Source of the DNA: an uncultured Dorea sp.
GTDB lineage: Bacteria > Bacillota_A > Clostridia > Lachnospirales > Lachnospiraceae
Reading direction: 5' to 3'
Assembly: GCA_910579015.1 (NCBI GenBank)
Contig: CAJTRO010000047.1
Coordinates: 1-26,371 of the forward strand
DNA length: 26,371 nt
Below the pieces are notes generated by a model. That model was not told the origin of the DNA. It saw only the letters and a list, made by a program, of their open reading frames with translations, and did no database searches. The first letter of the stretch is position 1. Each line of letters begins with the position of its first letter. Below, piece by piece: positions 6,489 to 15,152 of this stretch. Made by a program: the position numbers and the translations under genes.

Positions 6489-8276
6489 ATGAATATTACA
6501 AACGATATTAAATACGTCGGTGTGAACGACCATGAAGTTGATCTGTTCGAAGGCCAGTATGTAGTCAGGAACGGAATGTCCTATAATTCATACGTGATCA
6601 TGGATGAGAAAGTTGCCGTGATGGATACGGTCGACGCCCGTTTTACTCATGAGTGGCTGGACAACATCGAGGCCGTCACAGGTTCACGTAAGCCGGATTA
6701 CCTGATCGTACAGCACATGGAGCCTGACCATTCTGCCAATATTGCGAATTTCATGAATGTATATAAGGATACTAAGATCGTATCCTCAGCCAAGGCATTT
6801 GTCATGATGAAGCAGTTCTTCGGCACAGATTTCGAAGACCGCCAGATTGTTATCGGGGAAGGCGATACCCTCTCCCTCGGGAAGCATGAGCTGGCTTTTG
6901 TCACCGCGCCGATGGTACACTGGCCGGAGGTTATCGTTACATATGACACCTGCGATAAGGTCTTGTTCTCCGCTGACGGCTTCGGCAAGTTCGGCGCTCT
7001 GGATGTGAAGGAAGACTGGATCGACGAGGCACGCCGTTATTATATCGGGATCGTGGGCAAATACGGCGCACAGGTACAGAGGCTTCTCAAGAAAGCTTCC
7101 ACTCTGGATATCCAGACGATCTGTCCTCTGCACGGACCGGTACTTACAGAGAATCTGGGCTATTATCTCGGACTTTACAACACCTGGTCCTCCTACAGTG
7201 TGGAGACAGCCGGGATCGTTATCGCATATACCTCCGTATACGGCAACACCCGGAAGGCGGTTGAAGCCCTGGCAGACAAGCTGCACAGAAAGGGCTGTCC
7301 GGAGGTTATCGTCCATGACCTTGCGCGCTGCGACATGTCGCAGGCTGTGGCAGATGCATTCCGTTACGGCAAGTTAATCCTTGCCACCACGACCTACAAC
7401 GCGGATATCTTCCCGTTCATGCGTGAATTCATCGAGCATCTGACCGAACGCAGTTATCAGAACCGCTTCGTCGGGCTCATCGAGAACGGCTCCTGGGCTC
7501 CGCTTGCCGCCAAGACCATGAAGCAGATGCTTGAGGGCTGTAAGAAGCTTACCTTTGCAGACACCACCGTTCATATCCATTCCGCACTGAATGAAGAGAG
7601 CGGCGCACAGCTTGATGCCCTGGCAGACGAGTTCTGCAAGAATTATCTGGCACAGCACGACGAGACCGCCGACAAGAACGACCTTACGGCCCTGTTCAAG
7701 ATCGGGTACGGCCTCTACGTCGTTACATCCAACGACGGCAAGAAGGACAACGGCCTTATCGTCAACACCGTTACACAGGTTACGAACACCCCTAACCGGA
7801 TCGCCGTAACTATCAACAAGGATAATTATTCGCACCATGTGATCAAACAGACCGGCATCATGAATATCAACTGCCTGTCTACAGACGCGCCGTTCAAGGT
7901 ATTCGAGAATTTCGGTTTCCAGAGCGGACGTACCGTGGACAAGTTCGCCGGATATTCTGCGCTCCGTTCGGACAACGGACTGGTATTTCTTCCAAGATAC
8001 ATCAACTCCTTCATGTCCCTGAAGGTTGAGCAGTATGTAGACCTGGATACGCACGGAATGTTCATCTGTACCGTCACCGAGGCCCGCGTGATCTCCAACG
8101 TCGAGACCATGACCTATAATTACTACCAGAGCAATGTAAAGCCGAAGCCGGAGACAGAAGGCAAGAAAGGCTTCGTCTGCCTGGTATGCGGTTACATCTA
8201 TGAGGGCGACGAGCTGCCTGACGATATCGTCTGCCCGCTCTGCAAACACGGCGCGGCGGATTTTGAAAGAATCTAA
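6489..8276 (+). CDS. Flavodiiron protein with flavin-reductase-like and rubredoxin domains
   Basis: 595 residues, ATG behind AGGAG. Domain order: metallo-beta-lactamase-like diiron domain (1-240) with ligands H76, E78, D80, H81 in QHMEPDH, H144 in MVHWPEV, D163 in SADGFG and H215 in CPLHGPV; flavodoxin domain (243-385) with the FMN loop TSVYGNTR; a flavin-reductase-like split-barrel domain (398-550) starting LTALFKIGYGLYVVT; and a C-terminal rubredoxin (562-595) with CLVC and CPLC (C564, C567, C582, C585). Core flavodiiron proteins have about 400 residues, so two redox modules are fused. The family reduces O2 to water, and sometimes NO to N2O, in the cytoplasm of anaerobes. The fusions suggest that electrons can pass from reduced flavin or NAD(P)H without separate partners (inference). 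It has its own promoter and strong terminator. Confidence 0.95.
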   Translation: MNITNDIKYVGVNDHEVDLFEGQYVVRNGMSYNSYVIMDEKVAVMDTVDARFTHEWLDNIEAVTGSRKPDYLIVQHMEPDHSANIANFMNVYKDTKIVSSAKAFVMMKQFFGTDFEDRQIVIGEGDTLSLGKHELAFVTAPMVHWPEVIVTYDTCDKVLFSADGFGKFGALDVKEDWIDEARRYYIGIVGKYGAQVQRLLKKASTLDIQTICPLHGPVLTENLGYYLGLYNTWSSYSVETAGIVIAYTSVYGNTRKAVEALADKLHRKGCPEVIVHDLARCDMSQAVADAFRYGKLILATTTYNADIFPFMREFIEHLTERSYQNRFVGLIENGSWAPLAAKTMKQMLEGCKKLTFADTTVHIHSALNEESGAQLDALADEFCKNYLAQHDETADKNDLTALFKIGYGLYVVTSNDGKKDNGLIVNTVTQVTNTPNRIAVTINKDNYSHHVIKQTGIMNINCLSTDAPFKVFENFGFQSGRTVDKFAGYSALRSDNGLVFLPRYINSFMSLKVEQYVDLDTHGMFICTVTEARVISNVETMTYNYYQSNVKPKPETEGKKGFVCLVCGYIYEGDELPDDIVCPLCKHGAADFERI

Positions 8277-8288
8277 GCAGATACGACA

Positions 8289-8330
8289 GGAGGTTCAAAG
8301 AGGGAAAGCATCTTTGAACCTCCGTCTTTC
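8289..8330 (+). terminator. Intrinsic terminator of the flavodiiron gene
   Basis: GGAGGTTCAAAGA (8289-8301) pairs perfectly with TCTTTGAACCTCC (8311-8323) across a 9-base loop and is followed by GTCTTTC. It sits between two converging genes. The minus strand lacks a T-run after the stem, although the hairpin alone may slow polymerase coming from the other side. Confidence 0.85.
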
Positions 8331-8337
8331 TGCATTT

Positions 8338-9651
8338 CTACTTCTCTCCCAGATTCCCGTTCGCCGGATTATCCAGTAATTTCCCGAACCCGTCAAAGCG
8401 CGATCCATGACATGCGCAGTCCCACGAATGCTCTTCCTTATTCCACTTAAGCGCACATCCCATATGCGGACATCGTTTCGCGGAAATAGTCAGGAGATTC
8501 TTGACAGAGTGTCCCATGTTCGCAAACAGCTGAGGCCGTATCATGCTTCTGGACGGCCGAAAGACCGGCGCATACGGATTCTCCTTTCCCAGTACCAGAT
8601 CTGTCAGGACCATCGCAGACACCATGGAAGAGGTCATCCCCCATTTATTGAACCCCGACGCCACATAGCATCCCGGCATACTCCTGGAGTACGGGCCGAT
8701 ATACGGAATCCCGTCAAGCGTCATGCAGTCCTGTGCCGCCCAGTAGTATTTCTCATCCAGATTGGGGTAATAGAGCCGGGCACAATTCCTGAGAATTTCC
8801 CAGTTCCCGCCCTTCTGCCCGGTCCGGTGGCTGCCGCCGCCTATGAGAAGATAATTCTTATAATTGCGAAAGGACATCCCGCCCGCCGCTTCGTCAATAT
8901 ACATCCCGTCGATCTGGGGACCGTCCTCAAGTGCGATCACATAAGAGCGGTCCTGATACATCTTGAGGGAATACAGCCCGTGCTTATTATCTATAGGAAA
9001 ATGTGTGGCAAATATCAACTTTTGGAATGTAATCTCTCCCTTTTCTGTCACCGCCTTATCTTCCGTCAATTCCTTCACAAACGTCTCTTCATAGATATTC
9101 AGCCCCTTTGCAACTGCACTTACGAACTTAAGCGGATGAAACTGCGCCTGTCCGGGGAAACTCACCGCTCCCGCAGTCCCAAACGGAAGCCGGCTCTCCT
9201 CTGTCACCCGGGCAGAAATCCCCAGACGCTCAAGCGCCTCTGCCTCTTCTTCCAGTTTTCTCCTGTCATTCTTCGAATAAACATAAGCTGTCTTCTCTTC
9301 AAAATCACAGTCTATCGAGCTGCAAAGGACAGCGAACTTACGCACCGCCTCCTGATTCGCATCCAGATACATCCGCGCCTTCTCATTTCCCTCGCTCTTC
9401 ATCAGCCGGTGATAGATCAGGCCGTGCTGGGCTGTAATCTTCGCGGTCGTGTTCTTCGTAACGCCCGAGCAGATGGTCTTCCTCTCTGTCAGCACATAAT
9501 CCACGTTCTGTTCTTGCAGGAAATACGCGCACAGTATTCCCGCAAGTCCGCCTCCTATGATCAGCACATCCGTATTGATATTTCCCGTAAGCCTTTTAAA
9601 ATGCGGCAGTCCGCAATCTACACTCCAGACAGAATCCATATTTACCACCAT
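8338..9651 (-). CDS. FAD-dependent oxidoreductase with C-terminal Rieske 2Fe-2S domain (YhfW-like)
   Basis: 437 residues. The N-terminus has a dinucleotide-binding fold of the DAO/glycine-oxidase type (VLIIGGGLAGILCAYFL, GGGLAG at 33-38) and the FAD-contacting return strand near 325-350 (GCYVASGFNKWGMT). The C-terminus carries a Rieske cluster motif: CPH at 394-396 and CACHGSRF with C412 and H415, i.e. C-x-H and C-x-x-H. This architecture matches Bacillus subtilis YhfW and relatives, whose substrate is not established. The start at 9651 is preceded by GGAGGG; a second in-frame ATG four codons on is possible. The gene converges with the flavodiiron gene, so both are redox enzymes at one locus, but they are not co-transcribed. 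No clear promoter was found on the minus strand. Confidence 0.9.
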   Translation of the reverse strand: MVVNMDSVWSVDCGLPHFKRLTGNINTDVLIIGGGLAGILCAYFLQEQNVDYVLTERKTICSGVTKNTTAKITAQHGLIYHRLMKSEGNEKARMYLDANQEAVRKFAVLCSSIDCDFEEKTAYVYSKNDRRKLEEEAEALERLGISARVTEESRLPFGTAGAVSFPGQAQFHPLKFVSAVAKGLNIYEETFVKELTEDKAVTEKGEITFQKLIFATHFPIDNKHGLYSLKMYQDRSYVIALEDGPQIDGMYIDEAAGGMSFRNYKNYLLIGGGSHRTGQKGGNWEILRNCARLYYPNLDEKYYWAAQDCMTLDGIPYIGPYSRSMPGCYVASGFNKWGMTSSMVSAMVLTDLVLGKENPYAPVFRPSRSMIRPQLFANMGHSVKNLLTISAKRCPHMGCALKWNKEEHSWDCACHGSRFDGFGKLLDNPANGNLGEK

Positions 9652-9779
9652 TCAACCCTCCGTAATAATTCTCTCTTCCATTATTCTGTACATACATGGA
9701 AAAAATATACTAAAAGCAATTTTAACCAAATTTTCCTGTTTTTTTCTATCATTGTGACGAATGACTTTTCTGACAGGCA

Positions 9780-9788
9780 TGGTATAAT
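9780..9788 (+). promoter_or_regulatory. Extended -10 promoter for the alpha-galactosidase gene
   Basis: TGG-TATAAT (TATAAT at 9783-9788) is about 40 bases upstream of the start codon. CTGACA lies too close (7 bases) to serve as its -35. No convincing catabolite-repression operator is visible. Confidence 0.5.
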
Positions 9789-9826
9789 TTGGATAAAATG
9801 CAATATAAGGAGGACAGCGAGTACAT

Positions 9827-12016
9827 ATGGGAATTATTTATAACAAGGAACACAAAACCATCACCTTACAGACGAAACATACCTCTTATCAGATGAAGAT
9901 CGGCAATCTGGACTATCTTATTCATCTATATTATGGACCGTCTATCTGCGATGCAGATATGTCCTATCAGATCATGCAGTATGACCGGGGATTCTCCGGC
10001 AACCCTTATGAATCCAGGGATGCCCGGACGTTTTCACTGGACGCCCAGCCGCAGGAATTCAGCACACAGCAGCAGGGAGACTTCCGCACAACGAGCATCG
10101 AGGTCGTCAACTCAGACGGGAGCTATTCCTATAACGGCAGAACCGCCGGCTATAAGATCAGCAGCGGCAAATACCAGCTAGATACGCTTCCATGCACATT
10201 TGCCACAGATGCGGACACTGTAGATACGCTGGAAGTCACACTCACCGACAGCGTAAGCGATGTTCAGGCCGTACTTCTGTACAGTGTGTTTGAGGAGGCA
10301 GATATCATCACGAGAGCGGTAAAGGTTGTCAACCGCGGGAACGCCCCCATCCATCTTAAGAAGATCATGTCCGTGTGCCTGGATTTTTTGAACGGCTCAG
10401 ACTTCGACCTTGTAAGCCTGCCCGGACGCTATGGTCAGGAACGTCAGGTGGAACGCCAGCATATGACGCACCATATCCATACGATCGGAAGTGTCCGCGG
10501 ATCCTCCAGCCATCAGCAGAATCCTTTCGTCATCCTGTGCGACAGGAATGCCACGGAGGATTACGGCAAGTGCTATGGTTTTTCCCTGATGTACAGCGGT
10601 AATTTCCTTGCGGAGGCGGAACTTGACCAGTATGACCAGCTCCGTCTCGTCATGGGTATCCACCCCAAGCAGTTTGTATATGAATTGAAACCCGGCGAGG
10701 TCTTCGAAGGACCAGAGACCGTCATGGCATTTACAGAGCATGGATTTACAGGCCTCTCCCATCTCTACCATGATTTCTACCGCAATAATCTGTGCCGGAG
10801 CAAATTCGTACAGGAAGTACAGCGTCCGGTCCTGATCAACAGCTGGGAAGCGGCGTTTATGGATTTTGATGATGTGAAGCTGGTTGAGATCGCCAAAGCC
10901 GCCCGGAACATGGGCGTGGATCTGCTCGTGATGGACGACGGCTGGTTCGGGAAGCGTGACGATGATAACAGCGGACTGGGCGACTGGTACGTGAACGAAG
11001 ATAAGATAAAGTGCGGGCTCCATAAGCTGGTAGAGCAGATCAACGATCTCGGGATGAAGTTCGGTATCTGGTTCGAACCGGAGATGGTATCTGAAGACAG
11101 CGACTTATACCGCGCGCATCCCGACTGGGCGATGCAGATCCCGGGACGCCATGCCGTAAGAAGCCGGAATCAGATGGTTCTGGATATGAGCCGGAAAGAT
11201 GTGCAGGACTACCTGATTAAGAAGGTCAACGGGATACTCGACGACGCCGATATCTTCTATGTGAAGTGGGATATCAACCGCTCCCTTACGGATATCTGGT
11301 CTAACAATGCCGCGCCAGAGAAGCAGGGAGAGGTCTACCACCGGTATATTCTCGGCCTATATCATGTGATGGACGAGATCATCAAGACGCATCCCGACAT
11401 CCTGTTTGAAGGCTGTTCCGGAGGCGGCGGACGGTATGACGCTGCGATGCTCCACTACTATCCGCAATACTGGGTAAGCGACAACAACCACCCGATCGAC
11501 CGGCTGAAGCTCCACTACGGAACCTCCTTCGTCTATCCGGTATGCACCATGGGTGCTCACATTTCCGACAGCGGAAAGTTCGTTCCCATCAAGACGAAGG
11601 CCGTCGTCGCCATGTGCGGGACCTTTGGCTATGAGCTTGACGCAACCCATCTTTCAGAGGAAGAACAGGCGGTCTGCAAGGAACAAAGCGGCCAGTTCCG
11701 CAAGTTCTATCCGCTCATTATCAAAGGCGACTACTACCGTCTGACGAATCCTTTCAAGCCTGGCAATATGACCGCCTGGCAGCATGTGTCGAAGGATAAG
11801 TCCGAATCGCTCTTAAGCGTAGTTGTCACGAACCTTACCTGCAACGGACCGCAGGAATATATCCGGGCCAAGGGGCTTGCTCCTGATGCGTTGTATTCCA
11901 TCAACGGCGGGGAAGAATTGTATTCCGGAAGTGCGCTGATGAATGCCGGACTGCCCATCGACCGGGAGGTAGAAGATTATTCTTCCTTCCAGTTCTACCT
12001 TAAGAAGCAAGAATAG
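9827..12016 (+). CDS. GH36 alpha-galactosidase, cytoplasmic
   Basis: 729 residues, the usual length for GH36 of the Firmicute AgaA/RafA type, with no signal peptide. An N-terminal beta-supersandwich (1-325) is followed by the TIM barrel (330-660) and a C-terminal beta domain. Family motifs: INSWEAAFMDF (337-347), LLVMDDGWFGKR (366-377), the nucleophile in YVKWDINRS (D482), the FEGCSGGGGRYD loop (527-538) and the acid/base in YWVSDNNHP (D552). The enzyme releases terminal alpha-1,6-galactose from melibiose, raffinose and stachyose. The AAGGAGG site lies 13 bases before the ATG, longer than usual. No sugar transporter or AraC/LacI regulator adjoins it, so substrate uptake must be encoded elsewhere. 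It precedes the MATE gene by 83 bases and probably is not in one functional unit with it. Confidence 0.95.
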   Translation: MGIIYNKEHKTITLQTKHTSYQMKIGNLDYLIHLYYGPSICDADMSYQIMQYDRGFSGNPYESRDARTFSLDAQPQEFSTQQQGDFRTTSIEVVNSDGSYSYNGRTAGYKISSGKYQLDTLPCTFATDADTVDTLEVTLTDSVSDVQAVLLYSVFEEADIITRAVKVVNRGNAPIHLKKIMSVCLDFLNGSDFDLVSLPGRYGQERQVERQHMTHHIHTIGSVRGSSSHQQNPFVILCDRNATEDYGKCYGFSLMYSGNFLAEAELDQYDQLRLVMGIHPKQFVYELKPGEVFEGPETVMAFTEHGFTGLSHLYHDFYRNNLCRSKFVQEVQRPVLINSWEAAFMDFDDVKLVEIAKAARNMGVDLLVMDDGWFGKRDDDNSGLGDWYVNEDKIKCGLHKLVEQINDLGMKFGIWFEPEMVSEDSDLYRAHPDWAMQIPGRHAVRSRNQMVLDMSRKDVQDYLIKKVNGILDDADIFYVKWDINRSLTDIWSNNAAPEKQGEVYHRYILGLYHVMDEIIKTHPDILFEGCSGGGGRYDAAMLHYYPQYWVSDNNHPIDRLKLHYGTSFVYPVCTMGAHISDSGKFVPIKTKAVVAMCGTFGYELDATHLSEEEQAVCKEQSGQFRKFYPLIIKGDYYRLTNPFKPGNMTAWQHVSKDKSESLLSVVVTNLTCNGPQEYIRAKGLAPDALYSINGGEELYSGSALMNAGLPIDREVEDYSSFQFYLKKQE

Positions 12017-12018
12017 TA

Positions 12019-12047
12019 TTGCTTTTCTTAATCCGATGTCCTATACT
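12019..12047 (+). promoter_or_regulatory. Possible promoter of the MATE gene
   Basis: TTGCTT (12019-12024) and TATACT (12042-12047) are 17 apart, directly after the alpha-galactosidase stop. The -35 match is weak, and read-through from upstream is also possible because no terminator is seen in 12017-12099. Confidence 0.35.
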
Positions 12048-12099
12048 TGATTAGACGGGGTATTTATTACTCTGTACTAACATATAGGAGGTCCCTCCC

Positions 12100-13440
12100 A
12101 TGTCAGCTTCTTCATCAACACTGATGACCGAAGGTTCAATCTGGAAGCGCATTCTTACATTTGCGTTTCCTCTTTTTTGGGGCAATCTTTTTCAACAGCT
12201 TTATAACACCGCCGATTCACTGATCGTCGGCAATTTTATCGGGAACGCCGCTCTTGCGGCCGTCAGCTCGTCGAGCAGCCTGATCTTCCTGATGGTTGGT
12301 TTCTTCAACGGTATCGGTATCGGGGCGGGCGTTGTCATCGCCAGATATTTCGGCGCCAGAGAATTTAAAAAGCTGCGGTTGTCTATACACACAACCGTAG
12401 CTTTCGGTTTGATCTGCGGCACGCTGCTTACGTTCGTCGGAGTCTTTGCCGCGCCCCAGATCCTGCGCCTGATGGGTACGCCGGCCGAAGTTCTGCCCAA
12501 CTCCATCACTTACTTCCGGATCTACTTTCTCGGCTCACTTGCCTTTGTTATGTATAACTTCTTCGTAGGCATCTTGCAGTCCGTCGGAGACAGCCGGCAT
12601 CCTCTGATCTACCTGATCGTCTCCTCCGTCATCAACGTCGTGCTCGACCTTGTGCTGATCGGAGTATTCCACTTCGGCGTCGGCGCCGCCGCGCTGGCCA
12701 CCGTGATCTCTCAGTTCGTCAGCGTATGCCTGTGTCTGCACCAGCTGCTGCACAGCCCGGAAGAGTTCCGTCTCTTACCGAGGGAGATAAGGATTGACCG
12801 GAATATGCTCAGACAGCTCATGACCAACGGGCTTCCTGCCGGATTACAGAATTCCATTATCTCCGTTGCCAATGTGTTTGTCCAGGCTAACATTAACCAG
12901 TTCGGACAGATGGCCGTCGCGGGATGCGGCGCCTACTCCAAGATCCAGGGCTTCGGCTTCCTGCCCATCACCTGCTTCTCTCTGGCTCTTACAACCTTCA
13001 TCAGCCAGAACTTAGGCGCACGGAAATACGAGCGGTCAAAGAAGGGCGCCCTGTTCGGGATCGCCTGTACGACTACCATGGCAGAGCTGATCGGAGTATT
13101 CATCTACATATTTGCCCCGAAGCTGATCTCTGCCTTCAACAACACGCCCGAAGTCATTGCCTACGGCACCAGGCAGGCCCACACGGAAGCCCTGTTCTTC
13201 TTCCTGCTGGCCTTCTCCCACTGTATGGCCGGAATCTTACGAGGCGCCGGGAAATCCATCGTACCAATGGTCGTTATGCTGATCTTCTGGTGTATCTTCC
13301 GAGTCAGCTATATCTCCATCGTGATACGTTTTATCCCGGTGATCAACGTTATATTCTGGGCCTACCCGCTTACCTGGTCCCTGAGCTCTCTGGTATTCCT
13401 TATCTATTACCGCAGGACGGACTGGAAGAAGATAGCTTAG
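12100..13440 (+). CDS. MATE-family multidrug/toxin exporter
   Basis: 446 residues, ATG behind AGGAGG. The hydrophobic profile fits 12 membrane segments in two halves. The N-terminal signature FAFPLFWGNLFQQLYNTADSL with the following VGNFIGNAALAAV is typical of the DinF/NorM branch common in Clostridia, and the second half begins near ITNGLPAGLQNSI-like TNGLPAGLQNSI (about 246-257). MATE proteins expel cationic drugs or metabolites against Na+ or H+; the substrate cannot be told from sequence. The stop overlaps the stop of the DegV gene on the other strand by 4 bases, so no terminator fits between the two. Confidence 0.93.
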   Translation: MSASSSTLMTEGSIWKRILTFAFPLFWGNLFQQLYNTADSLIVGNFIGNAALAAVSSSSSLIFLMVGFFNGIGIGAGVVIARYFGAREFKKLRLSIHTTVAFGLICGTLLTFVGVFAAPQILRLMGTPAEVLPNSITYFRIYFLGSLAFVMYNFFVGILQSVGDSRHPLIYLIVSSVINVVLDLVLIGVFHFGVGAAALATVISQFVSVCLCLHQLLHSPEEFRLLPREIRIDRNMLRQLMTNGLPAGLQNSIISVANVFVQANINQFGQMAVAGCGAYSKIQGFGFLPITCFSLALTTFISQNLGARKYERSKKGALFGIACTTTMAELIGVFIYIFAPKLISAFNNTPEVIAYGTRQAHTEALFFFLLAFSHCMAGILRGAGKSIVPMVVMLIFWCIFRVSYISIVIRFIPVINVIFWAYPLTWSLSSLVFLIYYRRTDWKKIA

Positions 13441-14288
13441 TCTACAAGCCCTGCTACGCCGAACGCTCCCGGTCCGCCGTGAGTGGTGATCACGCCGCCT
13501 GTCTTAACCCAGCTAACCTTCTTAACACCGCTTAAGCGGGCGGCCTCCTGCGCTTCCCGCTTGATCTCTTCATCAAGCCCCGGCGCCCAGATCAGCCAGA
13601 TCTCATCCTTATTCAGATTCTGCTCGGCAATATAGTCTCTGACCAATTGAGGAGCTATCTTCTTCATCGTCCCGCGGTGCTTCTTCGTCGCCTTAAGATA
13701 CCCGTCCAGAATCTCGATCCTCGGATGTATCTTAAGAAGCGCCCCGCACAGGGCCGCCGCATTGCTGACGCGTCCTCCGGCACGCAGAAACTCCAGCGTA
13801 TCCGGCACAAAGCACATGCGCACCCGTCTGCTGATCTCCTCCGCCCTGTCTCTTGCTTCTTCCACCGACCATTCCGGATGCTCCCTTATCAGCTTCGCCG
13901 CCGTAGTCACGGCAACATACTGGCCGACAGACACATGCTTCGTATCCAGCGCCGTCACATAATCCCTGCCCTCGGCCGCGATCATGCCGCTCTGGTAGGA
14001 ACAGGTGGTCACGGAAGAATACGCCAGATATAATATCTGGCTGTCCGGATGTTCCCGGTGGATCCTGTCATAAATAACCTCAAAATCCTCCGGCACGCTC
14101 CCGCTGGTCTTCGGAAGCTTTCCTGCATTCCTGTAATATTCACAGACCTCCTCCGGCGGAAATGTCCCGTCATCTCTGGTCTCTTCGCCGAATGATACGT
14201 GCATCGGAACAATATATATCCCATACTGCCGGGCTGTCTCTGGCGGAATATCCGAACCTGTCTCTGCAAGCAATACTATATTTCCCAT
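13437..14288 (-). CDS. DegV family fatty-acid-binding protein
   Basis: 283 residues from the ATG at 14288, chosen over an ATG eight codons upstream because AAGGAG stands 6 bases before it and the family normally starts right at the first beta strand (MGNIVLLAETGSDIP). Family signs: TGSDIP near residue 11, LPKTSGSVPEDFE (the T-S lipid head-group loop), LYLAYSSVTTCSYQ, ALDTKHVSVGQ, the FLRAGGRVSN strand and the closing HGGPGAFGVAG. DegV/FakB proteins bind a fatty acid and present it to FakA kinase; neither FakA nor a DAK-like gene is nearby. It diverges from the TetR-like gene and converges on the MATE gene. Confidence 0.92.
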   Translation of the reverse strand: MGNIVLLAETGSDIPPETARQYGIYIVPMHVSFGEETRDDGTFPPEEVCEYYRNAGKLPKTSGSVPEDFEVIYDRIHREHPDSQILYLAYSSVTTCSYQSGMIAAEGRDYVTALDTKHVSVGQYVAVTTAAKLIREHPEWSVEEARDRAEEISRRVRMCFVPDTLEFLRAGGRVSNAAALCGALLKIHPRIEILDGYLKATKKHRGTMKKIAPQLVRDYIAEQNLNKDEIWLIWAPGLDEEIKREAQEAARLSGVKKVSWVKTGGVITTHGGPGAFGVAGLVD

Positions 14289-14357
14289 AAGCGTCTCCTT
14301 TTTCGCCCACATGATCGTCCATATGGTTTTTCAACATGGTTTTTATTACTACATTTC

Positions 14358-14387
14358 ATTGTATAGTATGCCCTTTTATGATACAAT
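14358..14387 (+). promoter_or_regulatory. Promoter with inverted repeat before the TetR-like gene
   Basis: TTGTAT (14359-14364) and TACAAT (14382-14387) are 17 apart. The same bases form perfect 7-base arms ATTGTAT and ATACAAT with a 16-base spacer. This may be an autoregulatory operator, or merely the consequence of the two promoter boxes being partly complementary. Confidence 0.4.
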
Positions 14388-14451
14388 TTACAAAACATCA
14401 AAATATGTAAAATTATATCCGGTCAGCATCGGCATGTTAAGGAGAACAATC

Positions 14452-15018
14452 ATGAAACGGAACCTTCCATTGATGAAGAATATCTTCGGGAATAAATTTA
14501 CCAAGAGAAACCGATTCACAAGACAGTGCATCGGGGAATCTGTGATCAGCCTGATGAAGGAGAAGAAGTACGACGATATCACAATCTCGGATATCGTGAA
14601 GAAGGCGGGCGTATCCCGGATGACCTTCTATCACTACTTCCCGACCAAGACGGATGCGCTCAACAATTATCTATATGAGGTCATCGAGATTTACCTGGAA
14701 GAGTGCAGCCGCTCCATCGGAATCGACAAATTCGACGACGCACAGCACATCCGGCACGCTTTCCTGTTCTTTGACCAGTATGCGGAGTTCTTCCTGACAC
14801 TGGCCCGCGCCAACCTTCACGCCCTGATAATCAACGCCATCAACGAATACATGATCAAGATAGTCGGCCCCATCTATCCGCGGTCTGCCTACGAGCTGTA
14901 CTTCTACGCCGGCGCCCTGTTCAATACCTTCCTGAAGTGGGAGGAAGACGGCAAGAAGCAGTCCATAGACGATATCATCCGCGTGGTGTGCCAGTGCTGT
15001 AACATAAAAGCTCTATAG
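14452..15018 (+). CDS. TetR-family transcriptional regulator
   Basis: 188 residues. The ATG at 14452 is preceded by AAGGAG at 8 bases; an open frame extends 47 codons further upstream but has no ribosome site and would cover the promoter region. The N-terminal helix-turn-helix lies at about 30-65 (ITISDIVKKAGVSRMTFYHYF, the TetR signature with MTFYHYFPTK). The C-terminal domain resembles the TetR_C_7 / DhaS-like type (helical, EEDGKKQSIDDIIRV near the end). Divergent from degV-like and 190 bases before the YitT gene, so either neighbour may be its target. The ligand is not predictable. Confidence 0.88.
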   Translation: MKRNLPLMKNIFGNKFTKRNRFTRQCIGESVISLMKEKKYDDITISDIVKKAGVSRMTFYHYFPTKTDALNNYLYEVIEIYLEECSRSIGIDKFDDAQHIRHAFLFFDQYAEFFLTLARANLHALIINAINEYMIKIVGPIYPRSAYELYFYAGALFNTFLKWEEDGKKQSIDDIIRVVCQCCNIKAL

Positions 15019-15057
15019 AAACAGTCTTTATAGAAACAACTGTAATCAATTTTACAC

Positions 15058-15086
15058 TTGACAATTCCACCGCATTTTTATATGAT
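15058..15086 (+). promoter_or_regulatory. Near-consensus sigma-A promoter before the YitT gene
   Basis: TTGACA (15058-15063), 17 bases, TATGAT (15081-15086); expected start of transcription near 15093. This is the best promoter in the window. Confidence 0.75.
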
Positions 15087-15113
15087 AATATCGTATTAGG
15101 CGAAGCCTTGATC

Positions 15114-15152
15114 CACGTCTGTTAGGGAAAATCTCTGACGGGCGTGTTTTTT
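15114..15152 (+). terminator. Terminator/attenuator in the YitT leader
   Basis: Fifteen continuous base pairs (15114-15128 with 15132-15146, four of them G-T) close an AAA loop and are followed by TTTTTT (15147-15152). It lies about 20 bases after the expected transcription start and 60 before the YitT gene. A small hairpin AGGC-GAA-GCCT (15098-15108) precedes it. It can end a transcript of about 60 bases from the promoter at 15058, or end read-through from the TetR-like gene. Confidence 0.75.

Noticed and set aside
9770..9788. CTGACA as -35 for the alpha-galactosidase promoter
   Set aside because: It is only 7 bases from TATAAT; an extended -10 reading fits better.
8407..9843. Open frame of 478 codons on the plus strand
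   Set aside because: Antisense to the FAD-Rieske gene, whose motifs are clear; the translation is low in recognisable structure and it runs into the alpha-galactosidase start.
14311..14451. N-terminal extension of the TetR-like protein by 47 residues
   Set aside because: No ribosome site at the upstream ATG, the extension would cover the promoter, and the ATG at 14452 has AAGGAG at proper distance.
15093..15152. Fluoride, guanidine or preQ1 riboswitch before the YitT gene
   Set aside because: The leader is too short and lacks the conserved bases I know for these classes; kept only as an attenuator or small RNA candidate.
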